A stretch of 64,000 bases of DNA, taken from positions 4,526,001-4,590,000 of the forward strand of contig JAZGTN010000150.1 in NCBI GenBank assembly GCA_037783415.1, written 5' to 3'. Origin of the DNA: Leptasterias polaris (taxonomy: Eukaryota > Echinodermata > Asteroidea > Forcipulatida > Asteriidae). Shown in pieces: positions 10,953 through 22,664 of the stretch (the stretch's first letter is position 1; the number at the start of each line of letters is the position of its first letter). The position numbers were made by a program, and so were the translations under genes. The notes beneath the pieces are model-generated. The model did not search any database and had not been told where the DNA came from. It saw nothing but the letters and a program-made list of their open reading frames with translations.

Positions 10953-11534
10953 CAACCTATATGATTCCATTAAAATGTTGTAAATTGAGGCAAGGTTAAT
11001 TGCAGCTGGCTATAGTTTTGCAGGAAAATATAGTTTGTGGGCCAATTAAATTTTTTTGTCAAATTATATAATGGAAAGCTACTTGCAGAAATGCAAACGT
11101 ACATACCTCGCTGCATGAAGCCGAAGAAAATGCATACGAAAGAATAAAGAATACTGCAATGAAATTGAAACTCTAGGCAATTTTGTCATTTTGGTTAAAA
11201 AACTCACTTTTTTAATGTTTTAACGCGCTTGTTCACAAGCTTGTTCCTTTTAAAATATACATATAGGTATACAGGGCGGAAAACTTCACACTTATGATCA
11301 AATAATTAGTTAATAGTCAAATAGGTTTAGTAATTTCGTTCAAGTTGATCTTGAAGGCAATTTGGCATGATATTAGGAATATTTTATCAAGTACAAGGGC
11401 TGACCTACATGGTGGCGGCTTTAATGAACATTTCAGGCTATTTAATCACAATTTGTCTGTTTTTCTCTACGGGTAAAAAGAAAATCGAAAAACGACTCAA
11501 GTAGGAAGAATATCATGCCTGCAGATTTCCACAT

Positions 11535-14500
11535 CTACTGTTTCGCCTGCTGCTTTTTGAGGGCGCGCCTGACAGTGGAGCACTTTTGATTTATTTTTTC
11601 ATTAAATTCCTTTGATGAAAAACAGGGTTGCCCACTTGACGTCTTAAAACGGCGGAGTACGGACTCTGAAGGATAGATGGAAAAAGGGTGAAGAATATTT
11701 TTAATAAAAAAGAAATAATACATGTTGACATATTATTGTGAAGGTTAACTGATTCAAAACCTGTTAATTGCCTTCCTCACAGGTTTTCAACTGAAAATGT
11801 TTACTTTTAAAGCACTTTGTCTACAGATTATGCACGTATCAATTGTAGTTCCGGCCCTGGGGGCCCCGGGACTTTGGCAGAGGTTGCCAGGACATAGACG
11901 GGGATGTGCAAAGAACTGTGCCCCGCTAGCCGGGACAATAGCGGGGTCTTTGCCGAGGTTGTACAAATTGTTTCCCCGCCCTACCGGGACAATAGCGGAT
12001 CGTGGAGTGTGTTATAAATGCCCTGCATGCCGGGGCCGGGAGATGTACAAAAACAAGTGCCCCGCCCCGACAGTAGCGGGGCATGGCAGGGACTATGACG
12101 CCAAGCCATTTTTACATCCCTGGCCAACAATTGATATGTGCATTAATCTGACCCAATCTCACTCATAAGTAATGGGTAAACATCAAGTTTATAGGATTTG
12201 AGATATTGCATGGTGACGTATCAACATATGTGGTATTATATCTACTTTTCAGGTTATAATACAAAATGAATGTAGAAGGTTAACCTACATCATGGGATCC
12301 ATAAAATGTCTTTGGTACAGTGGTTTATTATAGTGAACACAGTGGTGTGATATAGCAGCATTACTGCACTAACAAATGATCCAGCAGGGCAGTATCTGTA
12401 ATTGTCCTGACTTAGGGCACATAGTGTTAGCCAGAGAGGTGTCTGGGTGTCTTTTGGACATCCTTTTTATCTATCATTTACATGTAAGTGAACGTTTTGG
12501 ACACCCTTTTACCAAATCCTGGCTAGGGCATATTTCTGTGTTACCTTCAGGGATGTCGACTTCAGATTTATATCAACACACAACAAAAATATAAAAACAT
12601 AATAATAATAATGTAAAAAATACCTTTTATTTCATTAAGTTTGCCAGCATCCAGGGGCATGGTAGAGTCTTGGCTGTTGTGGGCCTGCCTTAAACCACAC
12701 GCTTTGCCTTTGGCAAGTGGTCCTTCTCCAAAGACAGCCACCAGCAAGGTGAACAAGAGGGTTTCTTTGTTGGTGCCTTTGGAGAAGGCCAACCTCTTCT
12801 CCTGCTCACTAAGTAGTGGCACTCCACCGGGGTAGAGTGGGGTTAAGGACTGTGAATACAAAAATGTAAAAGTTGGCTGTATTTATCAGGCAAAAGACAG
12901 TTTTTGCAATGGCTCTTGCATCAACTTACAACCAGAAAACAATTAAAATGAAATTCTTCCCAAATTATGTTCAAAGCGAATATGATCTGTAATTGGAGTA
13001 CACAATCTGAGAAACGTATTTGACAGAAACGTTTCTCAGATTCAAATTTTTAAGGAATCAAAACTGATATCTTTTTTAATAACCACATAACTTCAAAGTG
13101 AAATGTTTCATACTATCAAAAGCTGGTGTACTTCTAACCAAGTAAGTTTTTATTGCCGTTAATTTTAAGAGTGATTACCAACTGTACCTTCTTTTTAACG
13201 ATAAAAGAGAAAACAAAGTTCTGGATGTTACATATACTTGAATGTCTTACATTGTCTGCAGCTGTAACCGATGCTTTTTGGGCTGCACTAAACGGCGACA
13301 GTTGTGGTGGCAGCGGGCTAGCTCTGGAGGAAGGTGGCGGCAGGGGGCTAGCTCTGGAAGAAGGTGGCGGCGGCGGGCTAGCTCTGGAGGAAGGTGGTGG
13401 CAGGGGCCTAGCTCTGGAAGAAGGTCGTACATGTATATCGATTCTTGATTGTTGGGGGCCAGCACTGTCTACTCTTGTCAATTGAGAGGACTGCTCAGAT
13501 GACTGCAGAAGAGCAGTCACCTCTTCCATTAACTTTATCTTCTTGGGTGTTATTGCTAAGAAACATAAGAAAAATATACGAGTTAAGTTCCTAATCGACA
13601 GGAAAGATCACTTTGTTTTTACATAACCATGGAAACAATGTTTTCCCCTTCACCTTTTGACAACTGCTGCAACTCAAATCATCGACTCAACTTTGGTATT
13701 TGAGATGGGCATTCATGTATGGTACACACATAGAAAAATGTAAACAATGTTTTGGTCAACACCAGCTGTTTACTTTAATTCACAAGGCATGCATAACTTA
13801 CCAACACTGAAAGGGTGGGATGTTGGTTTTCCCTGGGCTTTCAGGTGTTCAATCTCCAGATCTTTGTCCCTCAACTTCTTCTGGAGTTTGTCAACTTTGT
13901 GCCTCAGGGCTGAAACTTGTCCTTCTAAGTCTGCAATGGTGGTCATGGATGTCGTTTCTGGCTCCGACTCCAGATCGTCCATGATGACGTCGTCGCTGTC
14001 GCTGTCGCGTCCAGCCAATATTTCTGGTTTTGTTGGCTGTTGAAAAAGTTAATAAAAAGCCAACAATGATGAGTCTGTAGACCAATATACCTTCAGTAAT
14101 GGTTTTGATCAATTAATCTTTTATTTTTCAATTACGCTTTTTAATAAAAATAATTCTTATATAGTTCTTATATCGCGCATTTTACAATGTTCTGGCAGTG
14201 AACACCAATTTCACATTAATTAATTATAAAGAATATTTCATGGATAATATTTTTCATTAAGGCGTCTTTACAATGCATGTCATCCACTTGTTTGCAACTT
14301 TCAACCAAGTACATGTCTGTCTGTCCACCACTTTTTCCAAACAAACAAATTGTGCATCAAATGTTTCTTGTTTCAGCCATTCCCCTTCTGAAAGAAATCC
14401 TTTTATTTTCAAAAAGTTGTTTTTCGATAACCAACATGATTAATATAAAGTAAATAAAGTAATATATTTCCTAAATTAAAAAAATTAAACTAATAAATGA

Positions 14501-17500
14501 TAAATAAAAATAAACAAATAAATCAATTAATAAAATATTTCAAAAATACTAATAAATAAAAAAATACTTGAATAAAAAAATATCAAAAGTCAGGAGCATG
14601 CAAATAACACAAACATTTAAAAGTTGAGTAAAAAAATAAACAAAACCAACAAGGCATTTATCAGCAACAAAATTAAGCACTTCACTGTGCTGGAACTTAA
14701 AATTTTCAGCTGACACCCAAGTGTTTCCAGCTACAACACTGGCGGGGAGGGGGTCAATTGTGTGCCGGTCAAATCAATTCAAAAAATTTCCCCTGCAGGG
14801 GTCCAGGTAAGAAGAATTACTCCCAGAAGCACAAGGATTTTCAGACATACCTTAGAGGCAAGCATCTCTTTACACAAGGCCTCCTGCACCTTTGCTTTGT
14901 CTAGAGTTGCTTTGAGTTTGTCCTCTTTGCTCTTTGTCTTTGCGGCAAGCGTAGATTTCCCCTTGCCAGCCTTAGCTGGCTTGGGCTGTACTGCCTCTTC
15001 CTCCCGAGTGGCTATGAAGTCGGTCATCTTAGATGACTTCTTTCTGACACGTTTGGAGGATGAAGAAGACACTCCTTCACTGGTCGCTTGTACATCATCT
15101 GCTATTGAGCAGGGCACACGGTCTTGTTCCTCCCGCAGCAGTTGTTTGTTTTCTGCACAAGTAAATAACAAAATGTTTATAGCCTAGATCAGATTATTCC
15201 AGAGCTTTAATTAGTGTCAATGACACATGTACAAAATTAAACTTAATGCATAAAACTTTCACTTGCACTATCCAACTATGATGTTTGCTACACTATTAAG
15301 CCTACCTTAATTATAGAGAAGCCCCCCCCAAAAAAAAAACATAAAAAATAACAAACAAACAAACAATATAATTATACAAACACCCCAACAAACAAAAACA
15401 CACTGTGCACCAACTACCTCAATCAAGGTGTATTTTTTTAAACGAGAACTTCAAGGAAAAAAGTCCAACTTCATTGGCAGCCATGACCATGATGACGTTT
15501 TTTGATACATTGCAGTTGACTACTTACTGGCTGCCGACGATTCAATACGAATGTTTGGTAACATTAAACATGGGTCATGGGGGGGGGGGGATTGTTGAAA
15601 TGAAAATAAAAGGTTTCAAAAGAAGTTACAAAAGAAAAGAGATATTTATATTTATATTTGTGTTTTCTATTTGCATTTAATTGAGCTCGGGTTGGGTCCA
15701 GAAAATCCACTCCGCAAAACAAAAGTTGCAAAAAGTGATAAATTCTCACCGTTTTCAGATTGTGCAATGTATTTTAGGAAAATTGGATGTACATGACATT
15801 CAACAAACTCCAAGTTTTCCTTAGCATCACAGCTCCAGAAAAAGAGGTCATGACCAAACCCAGTAATTGAACTACCAGTATGCTTTTACAAGCTCTCATT
15901 TTCAACACGGATCCAGATACAGCTGCTTAATGCATGACTAAATCTTGCTGAACAGTGCTAGAAATAGTTTAAATTGGGTTGAATGTTTTGTGGGTAGTAG
16001 AATAAAATAATTCACCCCCCCCCCCCACCTCTCACTCTAAGAAGTAATGCAGTTTCACATCATAGCTTTAAGGCTCCCGTGGCCTGGACCTCGTTTATAA
16101 ACTGCCAAGGCCTCAATTTAGTTCTTTGCTTACTGAACTCAACTCAAATCATGTACTTACACTTTCCTGATCAAGTAGCAGCATACTGCCTGCCTTTTCC
16201 TTTAAAAGAGATGGAATGCCGAGGATCGCCGCCACAGATGTTGCTTCTGAAACAAAGTTTATAAATACATTTCTTAAGTTTACCTTACACCGATGTGTGA
16301 TAGCACCATATACTCGGTGCTTTCCCGAGAGCTGTGAGAAAAAATAACACAGGCTAATATACTCGGGTGGAATTTGAAGCCACGACCTCCCGAATACTAC
16401 AGCAGATGTCTTTAACCACTAGACCAACAAGCATACCACCAATTGAGAGGCCAGTTTGACTCCTGTTATTATAAGCAGTGATTATTGCGAACAATTGATA
16501 ACATGTAAATTGGCATCGGCGATTATTCATTCATTTTTAAAGTTTACCCTACACCGATGTATGATGGCACCGTTTACTCGGTGCTTTCCCGAGTGCTGTG
16601 AGAAAAAATAACAAAGGCTAATTTTCACACAGCACTCGGGAAAGCACCGAGTATGTGTTGTAGGGTGAACTTAAAATTATTAATTATCCCCAAAGCAAAT
16701 TTACATCTATTTAAAAGTTTAAAAAAGACCACACCAAGTACAAAAATATAACCAATCAATCAACAAAAAGTAAAAGTAACTCAATTTATTTTTCTAAACT
16801 GACCTTTTTCAGCATTTTCATCCCGCTGCAAAGAGATAATATCAAGAGCCTTCTGGTTCAGATCGTCCAATTTCTTGGCTGACCCAAGCATCTTCCTTAT
16901 GGCACGTCCATACTTCTCCAGGCCTTCATCCAAAAGTTCTTCAACACCATTCGATCCCTGGAGTCTTGTAAACTCGGATAATATCTGTTCATAATAAATA
17001 AATATAGAATTTTTTTTTTTTAAATATGAACCACAATTCAAAAACCCAAAGAAAAAACCTTAAACTATACTATTTTTAATTAGAATAAGAAGAGTATCTA
17101 TTAAGCAAAAGAAATGTTGTTTTAGTTCAACAAATACATCAACTCAACCTATTTCAAAATACATGTACTGGCAGACAAGTGTTTTGTTTTGTTTTTGGGG
17201 GGGAGGTGGGTGGAAACTGCCTATAAATTTGCCAGCCAAATGTTGTAGTCGCACAATTTTTCCCCTGGATTTATACTCAGAGGGTCCACTCACAGGGAGC
17301 AGATGTAGCCAACATGTGCATGAAGAGCTCTTAGACACATGTAGGCCCCTATGTAAATTTATTCAACATTAGCCTAATGTTAAATATTTTACAGGGGCTT
17401 ATTAAATCAATCAAAAAGAGGGGAATTGGCAAAATAAAAAAGTTGCAAGATCTTCAGTTCAAAGAGTTCAGGGCAAAAAGGTATGGATTGGTGGGATGTC

Positions 17501-18206
17501 AGTGAGAGAAATGCCCGAAATGTCATTACCTGTTGGTACATGGTAAAAGGAGAAGAGAAAATGGAATGTGAATCATGGTAATTAAAAACTAGGCTAGGCC
17601 TAATAAGAGAACCAGCCATCTCGCCCCCTCGCAAAATGATGATGAAAAAAAAAAAAAAAAAAAACGACGTGCAAAAATAAACTGGACCAGTCAAAGATGC
17701 CACCCCTCACAGAAAAAGAAGTGGAAATGAGTGGAAACAACAGTCTGTGTGCCTCACAGAGCGGTTCTAACTTGTCTCTACTGCTCCGGGACAGTCGACT
17801 TGTCTAGACTGTCGAGTTGTCTGAACGATCTGAACCGTCGAGTTATCTTGACATCGGACGAGTTGTCTCAACGGTCTGACCATGGTGGTCTGACAACCCG
17901 TTTAACGGTTTCCGTGTAACAAATAAACTGCCATTATCACAAACATGTTCATTCACTGAGGTGAAATTTAAAAGGAGTAATAATGCCTAACAAAACTAAA
18001 GACAAATTACTTACACCTGAGATCGTCAACGACCGACCATGACGAGTAACGTTAACGTTAGGCCTAATTTTACGTTGTTAACCGCCGTGAGGTAAGATTA
18101 GAATCCTCAAATCAACTTGCCCACAACAATACAATAATCAAACCTTAAAAAATATAACTGTCACATACCACAAGACACAAAAGTGCACTTACCTCAAAGA
18201 TGACAT
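11535..18206 (-). CDS. BEN-domain protein with coiled coil, ten exons, intact
   Basis: Exons: 18206-18193, 18063-18015, 16984-16804, 16246-16161, 15882-15750, 15152-14851, 14036-13802, 13555-13251, 12849-12624, 11665-11535. Every junction has GT/AG and keeps phase, giving 553 codons ending in TAG. Residues about 155-255 are Lys/Ser-rich and probably nuclear. Residues 256-333 hold an acidic stretch (GRDSDSDDVIMDDLESE) and a coiled coil (LEGQVSALRHKVDKLQKKL). Residues 334-435 carry a Pro/Ser/Arg block made of four 30-bp repeats (PSSRASPLPP). Residues 436-511 are a BEN domain (LSEQEKRLAFSKGTNKETLLF, TLLVAVFGEGPLAKG, LDAGKLNEIK). BEN domains bind DNA and often act in repression. The gene fills a CACTA-like element and starts near its right end. 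The first two exons are the least certain (weak acceptor at 18064). BEN assignment is by pattern. Confidence 0.75.
11845..12110. repeat. GC-rich imperfect repeat block
   Basis: An isolated GC-rich patch in AT-rich surroundings, with CCGGGACAATAGCGG repeated and related GCCCCGCC/GGGGCATGGCAGGG pieces. An open frame crosses it on the plus strand but resembles no protein. It lies in the intron between exons 9 and 10 of the BEN gene. Confidence 0.55.
16283..16680 (-). repeat. tRNA-derived SINE and a related inverted-repeat element
   Basis: On the minus strand 16440-16366 looks tRNA-like: TGGTCTAGTGGTTAAAGA fits an A box and GGTCGTGGCTTCAAATT a B box. The segment with CACCGATGTRTGATRGCACC and ACTCGGTGCTTTCCCGAG occurs at about 16289-16345 and 16551-16605. 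It is followed by its inverse (ACTCGGGAAAGCACCGAGT) at 16632-16650, so the second copy is a small foldback. All lies in the intron between exons 3 and 4 of the BEN gene. Confidence 0.6.
17795..17900. repeat. Short minisatellite with GTCGAGTTGTCT units
   Basis: Diverged units of about 25 bp carrying (A/C)(T/C)(G/C)TCGAGTT(G/A)TCT. It lies in intron 2 of the BEN gene. No coding sense. Confidence 0.5.
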
Positions 18207-18756
18207 CTCTACCGTCCTAGATTTTTTTTTAATTCTTCGTTGACTTCGCACAATACTTGTTCACACAGTACATGACACGTTGGAACAATGGCCGCCGACC
18301 GAACTAACAATGCCGCCAACAAGGCGAAATTACACACTGGTGTCCGTTCATATAATGCGTAGGCAATACACGAAACGCAAACTACCAGTTGTGCTCGACC
18401 GACCAATAGGAGCTTAGCAGTTGCACAACCGTATCAATTTGATTTTACTTGGTCATATGACTAGAGACTCTTTAGTCAGAGACGAAATGCTACCAATGTT
18501 GTTCAAGAAAATTCTTTACGATTTTGTCACCGTTTTGACAAAAATCACATTCAATTATCGCCAAATGATTTAAATGAATCACAAAATAGACCACGATCGT
18601 AATTACGGTAATTTTCATATGAATTTAATACTAAAAATTATTTTAAAATAGGTTTTTTATGAAAACGATTTAAGTCCGAATAAATTAAAACCAAATCTCA
18701 CAAAATAACCTTTCTGAACGCGTTTATAAGCTTTAAATAATCAATTTCAATCATAA

Positions 18757-18928
18757 CCAATGACTAACATTTATTAGTCACTGACATCAACAATGACTAA
18801 CTTAAGTTTGTCATTCGTGACTAAACATTAGTCCTACGCCGATTTAATTAGTCATTGAGACTCGACTAATCTAAGTTAGTCATTTTGACTAATTTATAAG
18901 CACCGATGACTAACTTATGTTTACAGTG
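18757..18928. repeat. Right terminal and subterminal repeat region of the CACTA-like element
   Basis: About ten TTAGTCA/TGACTAA motifs within 170 bp, ending in the 23-bp terminal repeat. It lies about 550 bp upstream of the predicted BEN gene start, so it may also act as that gene's promoter region. The intervening 18207-18756 has no gene. Confidence 0.75.
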
Positions 18929-18976
18929 TGATGGGACATTTGCAAGAAATTTGGTGACAAAATCATGCAACTTTAC

Positions 18977-20001
18977 CTTGAAGAAGAGACTCTGGTGATA
19001 TACCATTTGCTTCGCAATGAGGTCCTATCTTTGGAGCTGACATTGAGAGGCCGGGAAATTCTTCAGCAAGGCTGATGATGTTGTTACTCGCTTTGGCATT
19101 GACAACATGGCGCTTAATCTTTTTCAGAAGACCAGCCAGTGCAGGGAGTTTGAGGTTAAGGGCCTTGAAGATTGGTGGAAATTGAGATCTGTAAGACTTA
19201 TCAGACAGGTCAATTCGAATTTGAATCGTTTCAATAAAGGCTATGCATGGGGTTCCTTTCCAGTGACCTGTAAAACAAATAAAAGAGAAAATCACAAGAG
19301 GTGTTTGGAGCTACGCTCCGCTCCGAACACCTAATCAATTAAAGTAACCAAGTGATTTTGTTAATATTTCCACTTTTGGAAACAATTTCTTTTTAAACAA
19401 TCACAAAATGGAAATAACAACATAAATAAATTAAAAACTTTTTATAATCAAGCATAGGCCAAGAGGCCTCCAGGTCATTTTTGAAATACATTTATTATAT
19501 AATTTAACTCCAACAGGTATATAAATTATATTTTGACAAGGTAAATGAGTACAGCTCATTGTCAATAAATATATGTCATCCGTTCATGCTTCAGAAAACG
19601 GAATTAGAAATTTTCTGGAAAAATTAATCTTAAATACAGACGGAGTCCTTCCACAAAATAGAACAGCCAAAATTGCCCCGCCAGCTTCCCCGATTGGTCA
19701 ATGTAGTCATAAACGTATCATGTGACCAGTTGTGTTGCGTTACTCCCCCCCCCCCCCCCCCCCCCCGTATTTCGTTAGTTTCAGGCCACTTTCAACTTAG
19801 CAGTTTGTGCATGTTTTGAATACAAAATATAGAAAGTGTTTCTTTCTCGTATTATTACAAAATGTTATAATAGAAATTACATAGGGACATAAAAATTTAC
19901 CTGGAACACGATATTCTGTTAGCAATTCGTCCAATTCCACTGCGCTCACAACACATCCGGGATGCTGCTGTAATTTGTCCTCTTCCGATATTTCTCCGCC
20001 A
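18977..20001 (-). CDS. Two exons of an unrecognised gene, partial
   Basis: Exon 20001(approx.)-19901 reads GGEISEEDKLQQHPGC and AVELDELLTEYRVP, with donor CCAG|GTAAAT. It joins in phase to exon 19267-18977 (acceptor TTTACAG), which reads HWKGTPCIAFIETIQIRIDL, FPPIFKALNLKLPALAGLLK and ISLAEEFPGLSMSAP, with donor CAAG|GTAAAG. The start of the first exon is uncertain: a stop lies just upstream and there is no Met. The next exon must enter in phase 1. It would have to lie beyond the CACTA-like element, whose right end is 49 bp past this donor; no matching exon was found. Family not recognised; the protein looks soluble. A C22 run at 19745-19766 lies in the intron. Confidence 0.5.
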
Positions 20002-20382
20002 GCTTAAAGCCGTCTGTTTAAATCCTGTTTAAATCCTGTCTAATATTGTTTTTATTTAATCCCTCCGGTTTGACCCGGGAGCATGCGTGTGTGGGAACTT
20101 GATCTTCTCCCCTTCCCTCTTATTGTCAAGTTTATTGTCTCCAGTTTTCCTGTTTTACTATGTGTGGGACAACATGCTTCCGAGCATCAGTAATTTAGTT
20201 TACTTTTGTTGTCCCTGACCCACATAGTATTGTTTGGTCCTTTTGTCGAGTAGTTTTCTTGTGTCCTTCCTCAGATTAACTTCTTATACGTGCATGCTCC
20301 CCTCATCCCCTCATAGGCTCATTTTCATTGTTCTCTCTATTTGCCCTCACGTCATCAGAATTTTTTTAAATATTTGTTTTAC
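20002..20382. other. No gene; imperfect hairpin near 20158-20230
   Basis: ACTATGTGTGGGACAAC and GTTGTCCCTGACCCACATAGT form the arms of an imperfect inverted repeat. Nothing else is recognised. Confidence 0.45.
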
Positions 20383-21021
20383 TTATTTATTTACTGGGTC
20401 ATTATCGGATAACCATGTCTCTGTTAAGCATATCAGGCTGGACTCACGGTACTCGCGAAGATGTTGCACATTTGCCCTTAGTTCATCAGTTTTATTACGA
20501 ATACTTCGTACATTTCCTTGAATGATAGTAGGTAGCGTTGTTCTAAACTTGTATTTCCTCAATCTAGTTTTTACACCTCTTTTTCTACCCCGTTTACGCA
20601 TCTTGGGTGGTTCGGTTTCAGTGCGTTTACACTCATCGGGTACGTGGAATGTTATGTCTGTCGGAAAAGCACGACGACTCAGTAGAAACTCACGGTTATA
20701 GACGAACAATGGCGTACGTTCTCCAGCACCGCTGTAGCCCATGCAACAAATCCGCCTGGTGTTCCACGAAAGGACCAGAAAAATGACCAAAGTCACTAAC
20801 AACGGGTTCCACATGTCCTGGTACATCTTCTGATACATCATTTTAAAATATAGGCACAAAACAAAACGGATAAAAAGACACAAAACGGTCAACACAGAGA
20901 CAGTAAAAATAGGCCGGTGGTCGCCGCACGAACAGCGCAGTTGATTGTGCACTGGACAATTTGTCCAGTGGGCTTTGCAAGTGTAGTTTTCTGCATAGTC
21001 CATGCTGAAAATAACATTCAT
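20383..21021 (-). pseudogene. 5' part of a non-LTR retrotransposon ORF2 (endonuclease start)
   Basis: The C-terminal part of this 212-codon frame reads GNVRSIRNKTDELRANVQHL and SSLICLTETWLSD, the start of an APE-type endonuclease as in CR1/L2/Jockey-like elements. It is preceded by a basic stretch (KMRKRGRKRGVKTRLRKYKF). The frame stops right after DPVNK, and no further endonuclease or reverse transcriptase follows on the left, so only the 5' end survives. This is unusual because such elements normally lose 5' ends. The N-terminal hydrophobic stretch (VLTVLCLFIRFVLCLYF) may be leader rather than protein. Confidence 0.65.
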
Positions 21022-21029
21022 TCATTTTT

Positions 21030-22075
21030 ATTAAAAAACCAACTGGCAGCACAAAGCTGAATTATATGGCATTACAAGGTAAAAATGTTGTTAAAAGTTA
21101 CACAGAAAAAAGACATAAAATAGCACCACAGCAGTACGGGGGTACACAAATACATTTTAACAAAGATGACAATAAAAAGAAATAAAAATTCGATAAATCA
21201 TTGAAAGGCATAAAAATGCTCAGGGTGTTGTGGGAACCCTCTTATACCTGTTGAAACCCCACTATGAAATAAACCACCTAAAAAACAGGGTTCCCTTGCA
21301 CTTAAAAACTGAACAGCCCTAAAAATACATTTTATAAAAGATGACCAAAAAAATAGTACACATTAAAATACAAACAAAGGTTTAAAAAAATGCTTTCTTA
21401 AACAGGAATGTTTTAAGATGTGATTTAAAAATAAAATTAATATAAATTTGTTCTTAATTTAAACATGTGTAGTCTAATGACTTTAAGTTTACGATAATAT
21501 CTCATGATAAATAAACCATTTGAAACAATGTATGCCGTGTCCTCTGAGTTAGTTAGTTATTTATTTATTTGTGTTTTATATTTATTTATAAGCGCACCAA
21601 TAAAATGTAGACGAAACAATATATTCATTTTTTTTTTACTGCTATTTTATTTTACTTTTTTTTTTTTTACCATACACCCTGAAGTACAGTTTTAGCTAAG
21701 TACATCATTTATTTTAATTTTATTATTTTTTTTTTTTTTAGATCAATCATAAATTACAAAAGGTAAATATTATTTAAACTCAAAACTAGTACACTTATTA
21801 TTTAGTAAAAATACATGACACTCTGGGTTTTTTGGGGGGGTTTTTTTCTCGATTTTACGACTTGGAATACATTTTCTTAAAATAAAATTTTACCCAAGCA
21901 TTTATGCATGACACGAAAAGGAAGAATAAAAAATACTTTTCAATTTTGAGTTACATCTTATTTCAAATTGTACACAAGTAAATTATAAACAAAAACAACA
22001 AAAAACAAAATAATAGTCTTGTACAAATTTTAAATTGGTTTAAGTATCGCACAAATGTTTTAAGTAACTAGGTAT
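21030..22075. other. AT-rich stretch without gene
   Basis: Long T and A runs, no supported exon and no recognised repeat. Confidence 0.5.
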
Positions 22076-22648
22076 TCACCAGCCATCCCCGTAACAGATG
22101 TCGTACAAAACAGAGTGGCTCTTTGTTATACGCATCTCGACGTAAGATGAAAATATGCGATTCCTTGAATGAACTGTAGGAAATTGGTTAACTAAACGGT
22201 CGTTTTCGTTAGCTTTTTTATTCCACTCAGACCTAAATTTTCCCAAGTCTGATTCTACAATTTCAACCAATGCTTCTTTAAAGTATTTACTAACTTTCTG
22301 TGCCAGCGAATCCATCATACATTCGTGATTGGTTTGAGTCACGTCGTCTACAATCGGTAATTTACAACCGTAACAGTATCTCATACTTATAACTTCTACT
22401 TTCTTAAGAATACAAGGAACAATTAATGACTGTATTATATTAAATGAAAGTTCCTTACATTTATCTTGTTCCGTGGATGCATCATTCAACGTGCTCTGGT
22501 CCTGACTTTCACCCTCCATCCTGGGTTCCTCAATAGTCAACGCCGGTTGATCCTCGTCCTGTGAATCCTCCTCAGTAGGCAGGGAAAGCTTCTCCTGATG
22601 ATTATTGGCTACAGTGTTTGCGCGGTGTTGTTTCAGCTCAAGTCTCAC
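22076..22648 (-). CDS. Unrecognised acidic ORF downstream of the PC4-Death gene
   Basis: A 190-codon frame with an acidic, Gln/Glu-rich first third (EEDSQDEDQPALTIEEPRME), then a Cys/His cluster (CYGCKLPIVDD, TNHEC) that could bind zinc, and a charged C-terminal part (KYFKEALVEIVESD, FRSEWNKKANENDR). It has no good Met at its start, and its frame is shifted by one base from the Death-domain exon that ends 17 bases upstream. It may therefore be the C-terminal part of that same protein, separated by a frameshift. The zinc-binding idea is inference. Confidence 0.5.
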   Translation of the reverse strand: MRLELKQHRANTVANNHQEKLSLPTEEDSQDEDQPALTIEEPRMEGESQDQSTLNDASTEQDKCKELSFNIIQSLIVPCILKKVEVISMRYCYGCKLPIVDDVTQTNHECMMDSLAQKVSKYFKEALVEIVESDLGKFRSEWNKKANENDRLVNQFPTVHSRNRIFSSYVEMRITKSHSVLYDICYGDGW

Positions 22649-22664
22649 GTACTGTACAAGGTGA

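Larger units (their letters stand above)
8867..18928. mobile_element. CACTA-like DNA transposon, 10.06 kb
   Basis: The left end starts CACTGTAAACATAAG and the right end is its exact reverse complement. The match is perfect over 23 bp (8867-8889 and 18906-18928). A TG dinucleotide flanks both sides (8865-8866 and 18929-18930), consistent with a 2-bp target duplication. Just inside each end lie dense direct and inverted copies of TTAGTCAT/TGACTAA. Ends beginning CACT(A/G), a short duplication and many subterminal short motifs are hallmarks of CACTA/EnSpm elements. No transposase is visible inside. The only gene is a ten-exon BEN-domain gene filling 11535-18206. The element is either non-autonomous or uses a transposase supplied elsewhere. 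Confidence 0.7.

Noticed and set aside
11797..12168. A 123-codon plus-strand frame through GC-rich DNA.
   Set aside because: GC-rich repeat inside an intron; composition explains the open frame and no domain is visible.
13153..13485. Plus-strand frame rich in Leu/Ala/Gly/Glu repeats.
   Set aside because: Antisense of the Pro/Ser/Arg exon of the BEN gene, which has matching splice sites and phase.
19745..19766. C22 run, and other long G or C runs (25706, 10480, 39045), as possible structural signals.
   Set aside because: Common simple repeats prone to sequencing error; nothing nearby suggests a role.
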